Assembly: GCA_036362985.1 (NCBI GenBank)
Contig: JAYGXS010000003.1
Coordinates: forward strand, 43,166,134-43,230,133
Origin: Ligula intestinalis
Lineage: Eukaryota; Platyhelminthes; Cestoda; Diphyllobothriidea; Diphyllobothriidae
Length of the DNA stretch: 64,000 nucleotides
Direction: 5' to 3'
Under the pieces are notes generated by a model, which worked only from the letters and a program-made list of their open reading frames with translations, did no database searches and was not told the DNA's origin. Position numbers and translations under genes: made by a program. This document shows positions 55,625 through 64,000 of the stretch, piece by piece. The stretch's first letter is position 1, and every line of letters begins with the position of its first letter.

Positions 55625-55797
55625 TGACGAGTTCGTGGCTAACTGATTCGGGCGTTAGACTCTGATTAAAAGGTCGCGATTACGCAGCTCGATTGGCGCA
55701 CCGCTTGTGTCTGGGTATGACGGGCTGATGATGGCTAATAATCCAGAAATGGCCATTCCAGTCTCCCTTGTCCTTGCCGGCAATACTATCGAACCAT
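55625..55797 (+). repeat. tRNA-derived SINE-like repeat
   Basis: The head GAGTTCGTGGCTAACTGATT with an A-box-like GTGGCTAACTGATTCGGGC and a weak B-box is followed by a tail GGGTATGACGGGCTGATGAT. The tail is shared with 60590-60640 and, inverted, with 55498-55565. Confidence 0.5.
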
Positions 55798-55800
55798 ACT

Positions 55801-56300
55801 AATAGTTGTTATCGCTGCCGTCAGGGCCCGAGAAATGAGGCCCAAGGGAGGGCAAAGCGGGACGAAGGAGTTCTTTTAGCAGTCGGTGAATGTTCACCAA
55901 CGGGGACCGATAATTGTTGACTTTCGTTCGAGCCCCACCCTTGTGTATCTGGTACATATTTGCCGTGTTCCATTCGGATGGCGGTCTCCTTAACTCAAAT
56001 GACGAACGGAAGATATACACTAGTGGTTTGGAGAGCTCGCTTGCCAATTATTAGAAGAACTCTGCCAGTATATTGTCGAAGCCGGATGTTTTTGCTTCTT
56101 TAAGGTTTTGCTGTTCTCTTTCCACTGTAGATGTCGGGACTAATAGGGGTTCAAGCTCTTGATCAGTGTTTAGAAGAGCATTATTAGAAGTGTAAAACTG
56201 GGGCTTGGTTTCCCCAGTGAATATAGAGGCAAATAACCGGCCACGGGTTGAAGAGTGTATCGGGTTGAGGCCTCTGCAGCCAACGTAGAGCTAAGAATCA
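55801..56300 (-). pseudogene. CR1/L2-like non-LTR reverse transcriptase fragment
   Basis: Minus-strand frames read LFASIFTGETKPQF, NLKEAKTSGFDNILAEFF, then after stops LASELSKPLVYIFRSSFELR, PSEWNTANMYQIHKGGART and VNNYRSPLVNIHR. These are the RT fingers blocks (K-x-x-G-x-D, L-P-x-x-W-x-x-A, P-I-H-K-G-G, N-Y-R-P) of CR1-clade elements. Stops and a frameshift after NNYRS show decay. Its family differs from the RTE and Jockey copies in the window. Confidence 0.7.
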
Positions 56301-56869
56301 AAATTTGAGAGCTGGGCGACGGTAGGCAGTCCAAGACGCGTGAAAAAACCACACAGCCAGCTTGCTGTGAATTTCAAACGACACTGCGCACTTCACACAC
56401 TCTCACTCGTAAATTATGTCAGTTACGCACTTCAACAGCATTATAATCCTGCAAAGAAGACTATATTTTCACCGTCCATCAACGCCTTGTTTGATTTCCC
56501 AAAGGCAAACACCATAGCGATCGTGCAAGCATTGAAGTTTATGGTAACACCGCACTTTACAAAGGCAAGCAAAGCATGTGCGAGCATGAACAAAAGTGGC
56601 CTGAACTCGGACCAATCAAATAGTTTCCTCAAGGGGATAGCAACTCGGCTGGTTTTCTTACTCACACAACTGACGGGATAGAGTCCTAAACCTGGCGGCT
56701 ACTTACGCGTCATCATGTGCACTACATAAGAACGGATTGATAGTGTGTCGTGCGAGCAAGCAAACCGCTTTGGCCGGCGCCCACAAATCCGCGCCAAGGA
56801 AATATGTGCTAGACAACCCTAAGACTTCAGCATCAGTTTAGTATCCTAGCAAAGAAACTACCGGAAAGT

Positions 56870-57045
56870 CCCTTTGTCAACAGGCCTACTTTGACGATTC
56901 ACGCATTAACCGGCACGTCGAGTTGGATGGTATTTATAAAAACATCAAAGAACGATGGATGGTGGTTTTGAAATTTTAGTTGTTCTTTGCACTTTTCTTG
57001 TTAGTCTTGTTAGTCCGAAGACGATTTGGGGTGCCAAACTCGATA
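56870..57045 (+). pseudogene. PLE-4 3' relic: GIY-YIG C-terminus and hammerhead-like fold
   Basis: QAYFDDSRINRHVELDGIYK matches the INRHIDLDVNYK text of PLE-4 at 5.5 kb. At 57015 CCGAAGA is followed by a stem (CGATTTGG with CCAAACTCG) as in the copy at 5834. Confidence 0.55.
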
Positions 57046-57984
57046 ATTAACCCATTAACGTTATTTTATCCCAAAGGAACATCTTCTTAAAATTTAAATT
57101 TCTAGGGATGCGCGTGTTCCAGTTCATACTTTGTCTTTAATTGTTTTTCACCAGTAGGTATTTAGGGATTGGACAGAATTACTTATGTACTCTGCCCCCA
57201 ACAATAAATGAGTTAAGGGACGGCCTCTCCCTATATATGGTGGGCTTATGTTATATTCCGGGATGTATTCCTGTGTCCCATCCATAACTGTAACCCTAAT
57301 TCTAGACAAAATTTCCATGAAGTCTTTGCCCAAAGCCATCTTTATTATGGGTGGTCCCTGATCCTGAGACCTACCCACTGACTATTTAACCAATTCTTCC
57401 TAGGGATACCAGTCCTGGAACGGAGGTAAGCTCCTAGCCCTCTGCCGGCCGGATGTCTACAGCTGGTATTCCTGTCACGACACGCTATGACTTACATAAT
57501 CATCGATTGCGAAGAATGTTTTAATAGCAAAATCAACCACTTACAGATATGTCGGTCAATCAATTTTGGACCGCTAACAATGATTTGCTATCGCGAACAC
57601 TTCAGTAGCGCCGAGTTTGGTCTGGCTGGTTCACACGCTTGACTTAAGAAATTGTGTACAGAATAAAGGCTATTTATCGATTTTTCTGACTCCTCCATTG
57701 TAGCATGGGAGGCCTCGTCGACTGTGCTGGCGGAGTGTACCGCTTATCTTCTTTTTCGGTTCGCTGAGTACGTTTACTGGAAAGAAATATTTGGTAATTT
57801 GGATGAGTCTGTCCCGAAGCAACACTCTTCGTTTTAATGGCATAGCTGACAATCTATTATTACCGAATCTACACACGCAGTCAGTTGCCCAAAACATCCG
57901 CTGTGATGTCTCTCTTAAACTATTTGACAGTCAACGAAGGAGCATTTATAGGTGTTTTTGATAGGGCTGTATAATTCATTCGAT
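57046..57984. other. No gene recognised
   Basis: No coding or repeat structure was identified. Confidence 0.3.
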
Positions 57985-58092
57985 CAAACAAACAAACAAA
58001 CAAACAAACTTAGCGATATCTGTAGGATTCCAACTAGCCAAGGCTCAAGTACAACCAATAGTATAACCATCTGAGCAACGAGACCCCAGCGC
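57985..58092 (-). repeat. Short tRNA-derived SINE with (GTTT)n tail
   Basis: Minus strand: CTGGGGTCTCGTTGCTCAGA carries an A-box-like TTGCTCAGATGGTTA; a weak B-box (AGTTGGAATCC) lies about 45 bases on, and the unit ends in six GTTT repeats. The whole is only about 108 bp, close to a bare tRNA body plus tail. Confidence 0.6.
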
Positions 58093-59230
58093 GGACCATG
58101 AGTACAATCACATTTGGCTCCCATCTTCTTTAAAGCTCTCCCGTAATGGTTACTTTAGTTGTGGCTTTAAACATTTAAGTGGTCAAGTTATGAACCCATA
58201 ATTCCTAGGAATTTCTAACTTGACCTCATCACCGCTCAGGTTAACGCAGTGTTTACGGAGGAGTAGGCATTGGTTAAAATAAACGTCAACTCCTCTTCCA
58301 GGAAGAGACAAAACCTGCACCCGGCAGGGTCCTTCCGTCTTGGAATATTATTACTGACGATAATTGTGACGGTTGGCTTTAAAATAGCAAGTTCATAATC
58401 ATAATAAACAATTTTTTAAGATTGTGCGCACAACAATGGACAATATTTAAGTAGCATATCAAAGAAATACTATCCATAAATAGCTCGTCTTAACTCCCAG
58501 GCTCACGGCAAAACAAGAAAATGGATTCATTTGCCCTCGCAACGTAAGATGTACCATTTTTTAGGTTCTTGGCTAAGAAAGGGTCCATACGAAAAAGAAG
58601 AAAATAAGGCCTCTTCGAAAAACATTTGAACTCTAAACAGCAAGGGTTTTCCAAACAGAACACACAGTGAAAATTAATAAACGGCCTAGTTTCGTTAAAG
58701 CAAAATACGTTCGCCCGACGGGAAACTGAGTTCCTTTATAATTTAGTGGAACTTGGCCATATGTCTAATGTCTGACTCGTTCTTAGTTTCTGGCGATCAT
58801 TCAGCTTCTAGCCCAATAGCGCAGATTGGCTGTATCTCTGTATTTCCCTAAGAAATGAAAATGCTAAATGATGCTTTTTCACTAGATCATCGATAAGGTT
58901 GTGACAAGACAGGCCATTTTCCGATGCCCCGTGCCGTCCAATAGTAAGCGAGTACTGTAATATCTGACCTGTGTCAGCGATAGCTTTTCTAGCCAATCAG
59001 ACGTCGACCGGGGTGATTACTAGGTTCAGGCTTAATTTAGCACATTAAGCCATCTGTAGTGCGAACGGAGATCACGAACTCTCTCAACCAATAGAATTTA
59101 ATCTGCTGCTGACCCCGACTAAAACACCGACGTAAGCTCAAAGTAATCTGAAAACTCCTCACGTGCTGCACACAACAAGCAGTGTATTGTGTACTGTGTA
59201 CATTGGCGAAGGTCTGCAACTAAAATCAAC
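58093..59230. other. No gene recognised
   Basis: Possibly intron upstream of the C1-like exon. No motif seen. Confidence 0.3.
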
Positions 59231-59244
59231 TTTGAAAAGATAAT

Positions 59245-59875
59245 ATGCAAACCTCCACAGCAGAACCTATAATGGAACATCGGAAAAGCAACGTCCAACT
59301 CTCGACGGAACACCTGACACGATGCGAGTCGACGGGACAGTTGCTTGGAGGTGATCTACAGGCCGCACAAAATCGATATTTTCTACACCATCATTCACCT
59401 TCACATCACAACGCTGTTATGCGTCGTCTAGGGTCACTTGGAGATCACCTACAGCGACTCCAACGGCACAATCGAAACAATATCCACAAACATGACAGAA
59501 AGCTTAATTACACAAGTTCCGATGGGTCACATACGGGTCTGCGGCTCGTAAAATCGGGGTTTGACATCTCTCACTCCACCGCAAGGCGAGAACATGCTCG
59601 GCACTCTGACTTGGAGTTTACCCTTTTACCACCTGCTGTTGATGATACCTTGATTTCCGTAACAAAAACTCAGGTGGTACGAGGTCACGAGCTGGTGCCC
59701 GCCACGTGTTCCCGCTTTTCAGGTAAATGCGAAGCCTGCAGACACACGGTGCACGCGACCAAGTACTTCTACTGTCGCAACTGTCCCACTGTCTGTCACA
59801 ACAGCAAGAGCTGCTGGACACTTATGCAACGACCTTGTCCTGCTGCGGATCTCGGCGTCTTTGGCTGGGGAGAAG
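59245..59875 (+). CDS. Putative host exon with a C1-like (phorbol-ester/DAG-type) zinc finger
   Basis: The frame runs from Met 59245 to a good 5' splice site (AAG|GTGCGT at 59873-59881); beyond it the frame soon ends, so the exon probably stops at 59875, phase 1. Residues 1-140 are His/Arg/Ser-rich without a known domain. Residues 148-198 hold His148, Cys162/165, Cys177/180, His185, Cys190 and Cys198, with text GKCEACRHTVH and CRNCPTVCHNSKSC. This is the C1 arrangement, with spacings slightly off the protein kinase C form and closest, to my eye, to the atypical C1 of citron-type Rho-interacting kinases. C1 domains bind membranes or Rho-pathway partners. No kinase or PH/CNH exon is seen in the window. 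A 3' splice site may lie at 59262 (CCTCCACAGCAG), which would make the exon start after the first Met. Confidence 0.6.
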
Positions 59876-59939
59876 GTGCGTGCAGCATTTATATGCCTTT
59901 TGTTAAATTAAACGTTGTCCATTGTCTAGCTAGTTGATT

Positions 59940-60504
59940 AAGTAAATAGACTATCCAAAGGGCTGAAGGCTCAGCCCCTCAGCTGTTAAGTTGAAGATCG
60001 TACCTAAGCAGCACATAGTTCATTGGAGTTTTAAATGGTTACACATATTTCATAGAACGTAACTGAATGGGCAATAATTAGTAAAGCCCTGACTTACGGG
60101 AGTATAAAATGCGTACCAATGGAATTGCTGATAATTAGGGTTTTCTACATGAACTTTTCAAAGTTAACGCGGCACTTGTATACACAGTCTATAATAACAG
60201 TTCAAAATGGGGTGGAGGAACAAGGCAAGAATTGCATAATGTTTTAGCTTCTTACGATTTGTTAACCAGAATTTACGCACTGAACAAATCCGGAGGTTCG
60301 AATACTCGTCGAAAAGCAACTGCTTTTCTTTATGTACTCCTGTTTTTTAAAATTACTGCTAATAAGTTTTCCTGTTTTTGCAACGTCAGGAAATTACATT
60401 TATGGTTCCTGAGATCACTCCTTCCTCGCCAAGTGGGACCTTTGACAGATCGGTGTATGTATGCCTGCTTCTGTATATCCGCGATCTAATACCGGCAAGA
60501 CCGT
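59940..60504. other. No gene recognised; probable intron after the C1-like exon
   Basis: A+T-rich DNA with one 85-residue frame (60232-60489) that shows no motif. Confidence 0.35.
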
Positions 60505-60655
60505 GAGCTCGTAGCTCAACGGTTAGGACGTTCGCTCTGACCAGAAAGATCGCGAGATCGTAGCAATTTCAGCGGCCACACTGGGGTTGGGTATCACTAG
60601 CCGATGACTCCCAATGAGGCAGAAAAGGCCTTCCTAGTATCCTATGTATTTTCTA
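60505..60655 (+). repeat. tRNA-derived SINE-like repeat
   Basis: Head GAGCTCGTAGCTCAACGGTT contains an A-box-like TAGCTCAACGGTTAGGA; the B-box position reads GATCGTAGCAATTT, degenerate. The tail GGGTATCACTAGCCGATGAC resembles the tail at 55705. Confidence 0.55.
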
Positions 60656-61530
60656 GTAATGTCCTTCTAAATTCTAAGACGCAGTTGCCATCTTTTTGAT
60701 CTAATGTTAACTATTTTTTCGCTGATTAAGCTCTAACTGCGAAAATGAGGTGACTCAGCATTACATGGTATGTACGCAAAAAAAACGGCTAATTCACAGA
60801 ACATTCTGATGCACGGCACCTGACAAAGATCTGTGTTACGCAAGCCGAATCGAGATAATCGGTTGCCACAATTTGTAATTGTTGTCTAACCCGAGAGCAG
60901 TTGGCCCTGAACACTTACCGTCAAATGGGTACAGTTCCTTCGCTATAACTTCGTCAGAAACTCCACAGCATTCGAAGAGTAGCCTTAAACCTTTTAATCT
61001 TGAGGGCTATCGTCCACAGCTCCCTAACCCCAATCATATGCATTTTTAAGGAAACTTTCATGCGGTTTTGGCCTTGTTAGGCAGACAACGTGTCCAGGAA
61101 TCTATAAGCTATGTATTATTAGTTATCTTATATGGCATTGGCGCGATCGTAGATTTTTCTTGGCTCAAATATGACTGACCTGAGCAGACTCCCTGTCAGG
61201 AGACTGGTCTGCAGTATAATCATGCCGACGATCTGAACTAGCTCTACGTTTAGTATGAAGGGAGTGCATTTTACCACTTCTCGCGCAACCTCGGGGAGCA
61301 ATATGCAAACATTATTGATTGTACTTATTTTTAAATTGTCGTCCAAATGTCCAATAACAAATGTAATATAATTCCAAGCTGGGAATGAGGTTAGGAGGTC
61401 TCGCTGTGATTATCGTTGATTTAGGGTGCCATGGAAATAGCGGACTTATTCACGGCTTCATTTACGTCATGGCAGTGTTGTTAATAGACGTGAATATGTG
61501 AGTTCTAGGAAACAGTTCGGAAAAAAGATA
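60656..61530. other. No gene recognised
   Basis: No coding or repeat structure identified. Confidence 0.3.
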
Positions 61531-61534
61531 TGTG

Positions 61535-62130
61535 ACCACTGTAACAAGAGTTTTCTTGTCCTGACGTTTCGGATTCCGTCAGGAATCCTTAATCATAGGT
61601 AATGGTGTCTTAGTCATAGTCATGTGCAGATGGCGTTGAAACATGCACAGGTTGCACGGTATTTATAGTTCATAGTGGTAATCTGTGTGCTAACAATAAT
61701 CGTCCACTTATGTAGCCACCGCTTGGGTCTTAATTGGTGCGGTATTGGCTTGGCACTTCGTGTTCGACTCATTAATTGCCGTGATTTCCTCGTCCGGGTT
61801 GGATGCGGGCTTGGTAATTGTGGGACAATTATGCTCGTTGTCGTCCGAGTTGTTGTTGTTGCTGGACCCGGCCCTTCCTACGTGACTGATATTCTTGTTC
61901 AGGCAAGGTCTCGGTATGCAATATGGGACAGCCAAATCGTTGCCCTTGTTGATGGACTGGGGGCCTGATAACCAGGACTCAAGCAGCTCGCAGCTCACGC
62001 AGTTGTCACCTCTTGTGAGGATTTCGGCCTCGTCAAACTTGCAAATATGGCAGGGTTCCGTCGGCTGAGCTGTAACCTCGGGGGTTAGCGTCGTTCTTTC
62101 TCACCGTCGCTGTATGTTCGGCCATTCGTG
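61535..62130 (-). mobile_element. PLE-2, copy 3 (5'-truncated)
   Basis: Minus strand carries LLESWLSGPQSINKGNDLAV and the following Asn/Asp-rich tail of the PLE-2 nuclease, then the 3' region with the CATGCACAGGTTGCACGGTA block and hammerhead-like motif. The GIY-YIG catalytic part is not intact. Confidence 0.7.
61560..61600 (-). ncRNA. Hammerhead-like motif of PLE-2, copy 3
   Basis: Minus strand: GGATTCC, loop TGAC, GGAATCC form a perfect 7-bp helix II, followed by GAAA, CG and UC. The core reads AUGAUUA in place of CUGAUGA, so activity is unlikely. Confidence 0.55.
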
Positions 62131-64000
62131 TCGAGCGTGTTGATACCTTGGATGCCCGGTTTGATTACTACTCAACCTCGTAAAATGCATTTTCTCGCTG
62201 CCTGATGAAAATCTCTGCATCCATTTAATTGGCCGCAAAATATGGCGGTTGCAGTTTAGAAGAGCGATTCATGCGCAACTATTTCAATGAAACAAACAGA
62301 CTTTCGATTCTGTTATACTGCCCAAACAACTAAGCAGTGCCAGCCCGAATCTGCCTCAATGGCAGCCCACGGAAACCAGTATTGAGGTAAAAACAAATAA
62401 AAAGGATGTATCATTCTGAGGGGAAATAGAATGTAATCAATCCTAAGCTCACACATACATTTCAACCAGTCCACTACTGGAGAGTTTTCGTAATTCGCGC
62501 GATCTTTTTGTGTTACAGGGTGCATTGAAAGCAGCGCCTACATATATTCATATTTTCTGATGTGCAGTAAGGTACCACTCCTCTGTTGGCTTTGAGCCCT
62601 ATTTCGTTAACGTCGTGCAATGTTTTTCAGTCCTGATTACCTTTGCCCAAGATGAAGCTGCAAATAAATCTGGTAAACATCAGTTAGTTTGCCTAGCAAC
62701 AGTGGTAGATCAGTAAATTTTCTAAGATGGCTGCTCTAGGGCTTGCTGATAAAATTAAAACTTCGAAAAAATCAAAGGACGACTGGGATGTGCCATGTTG
62801 TCCCAGCTTTGAGCTTTAGAAGATGTGATGTCTTGTTATTACCATAGCAATACCGTCAGCCTAACTGTCTACGGCTTCGCCAGCAAACATTTTGCCGGAA
62901 CTTCGTTATTCACCTTCATTTATTGCTGCACGATACAGCGTCAACCATATCAGCGTCTAACAATTCCAAAGAAACGGTATCCCCGCGTTGGCGGTCAGCC
63001 TAAACATAGAGGCTTGCTCGCTTTTCTATAACATATTTTTATTGCTGACTAAGGCCATTAAAAGCGCTTGTTTAATCGGCCCGGACTTTCTAGTGTATGT
63101 ACTCAATGTCTAAGAAATTGAACAGAGATGAGATACGAACGAGAGCTCTGGTTCGACTAGCCCGTGTGTTGAACTTCAACCACAAGCCGGTGGTGATTGA
63201 AGCACCATGTTTGATTGTGCGGTGTATTTTTCATATCATAAAAACGCTTTGTTTACTGACTTTTTATAAGGAATCGACTTATGAAATCGATAACCAATCA
63301 CGCGAAAAATGTTTTTACTGCATGACCCTTGCCTACTCATTCATCAGAGTCTATAGTCTGATATTCTTGTAGAAAGATCATAATTTGCAGGTTATAACCC
63401 TTCTGAAATGGTGTTCTTAATCGCGCGTGTTTATCAGGGTTCTTGAACCGACAAGACAGGTTTAGAAGAGGAACTTCACACAACCAAACATAAATAGTCG
63501 CGAAACGTTGATAACTCATATAATCGCTTGAATGGGGGATGAGTCCTCAAACTTTACTTCAACGCGCCTTGCTTTGTGAATCATAAGGAAGGGCATTGCA
63601 GCCAATCTGTACCAACAGTAGTCGCTATGTCAAATATAGAAGAACACACTTTATGTTAGATCAGAACATTAGAGGATATCTTTACCGTCCACGAAAAAAA
63701 TGAATGTCAAGCCCTTGGCACGTTTGGGAGGTGCAACTAAGGGCTCCTGCGCAAATTCCTTAGATCAACATGTGGGTCCTGCATTTGGAGAATTTGGTGT
63801 TAAAGAGGGAGACAAGGATAAAAATAAGCTCATATCAACGTAAGTTTTTAAATGGGACATTTGTTGTCCGTAGTATTGCTTGCATACAATGAATGTTCCT
63901 ACCAGTCTTTGAGGCATAGTTTTCCTAGAATTAATCTTGATAATGTGAAAATGAAAAGCGCGGAATCCAACTGCGGCAAACACTATATGATTTCTATATG
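62131..64000. other. No gene recognised
   Basis: About 1.9 kb with only short frames (62825-63031, 63097-63372) and no motif. A possible old repeat lies near 63080-63220. Confidence 0.3.

Noticed and set aside
56340..56681. 113-residue ORF, plus strand
   Set aside because: No recognisable domain; opposite-strand frame also open; flanked by repeat relics.

Overview
This is a eukaryotic, repeat-dominated window with only one stretch that looks like a host gene exon. The mixture of mobile elements points to a parasitic flatworm, most likely a tapeworm of the Diphyllobothriidea type: RTE-type non-LTR elements, a Jockey-like element with a zinc finger, a CsRn1-like and a Mag/K02A2.6-like gypsy element, and several Penelope-like elements (PLEs) carrying hammerhead ribozymes. 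The organism call is inference from element families, not from a host marker gene.

Layout. 1-1722: truncated PLE whose 3' repeat array also occurs inverted at its 5' side, followed by a well-preserved hammerhead. 2.8-9.1 kb: two unnamed interspersed repeat families (R1, R2); R2 holds a 5'-truncated PLE with a 12-bp target duplication, and R1 holds a near-intact Tc1/mariner (DD37D) element at 7412-8951. 9.1-10.4 kb: RTE-type endonuclease ORF lacking a reverse transcriptase. 11-12.8 kb: degraded PLE split by a solo LTR. 12.8-14.7 kb: second R2 copy, inverted. 15-24 kb: sparse, with tRNA-derived SINE-like repeats, PLE relics, a repeat family R3 and a 10-N gap between inverted arms. 24.2-26.9 kb: RTE pseudogene with endonuclease and reverse transcriptase. 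29-32.3 kb: Jockey-like pseudogene with a PHD-like finger. 32.4-37.3 kb: decayed CsRn1-like gypsy element with both LTRs. 37.4-42.0 kb: full-length but broken PLE, split by a solo LTR and placed head-to-head with an inverted partial copy. 43.6-45.2 and 47.0-48.8 kb: two miniature LTR retrotransposons (TRIMs), the second with another solo LTR nested in its 5' LTR. 49.0-54.1 kb: nearly complete Mag-like gypsy element containing a spurious 400-N gap. 54.5-57.1 kb: PLE, SINE and CR1-like relics. 59.2-59.9 kb: putative host exon encoding a C1-like zinc finger. 61.5-62.1 kb: another PLE 3' end.

How things fit together. The genes are selfish-element machinery rather than a host pathway. PLEs supply a reverse transcriptase plus GIY-YIG nuclease and carry a hammerhead in the terminal pseudo-LTR. 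The TRIMs and solo LTRs have no enzymes and must have been mobilised by an LTR element outside this window; several carry exact 4-bp target duplications. Nesting gives a partial order of insertion: R1 before mariner, R2 before PLE-4, PLE-1b and PLE-3 before their solo LTRs, TRIM2 before its nested LTR, and Jockey before the CsRn1-like element. No rRNA, CRISPR, operon or bacterial feature is present.
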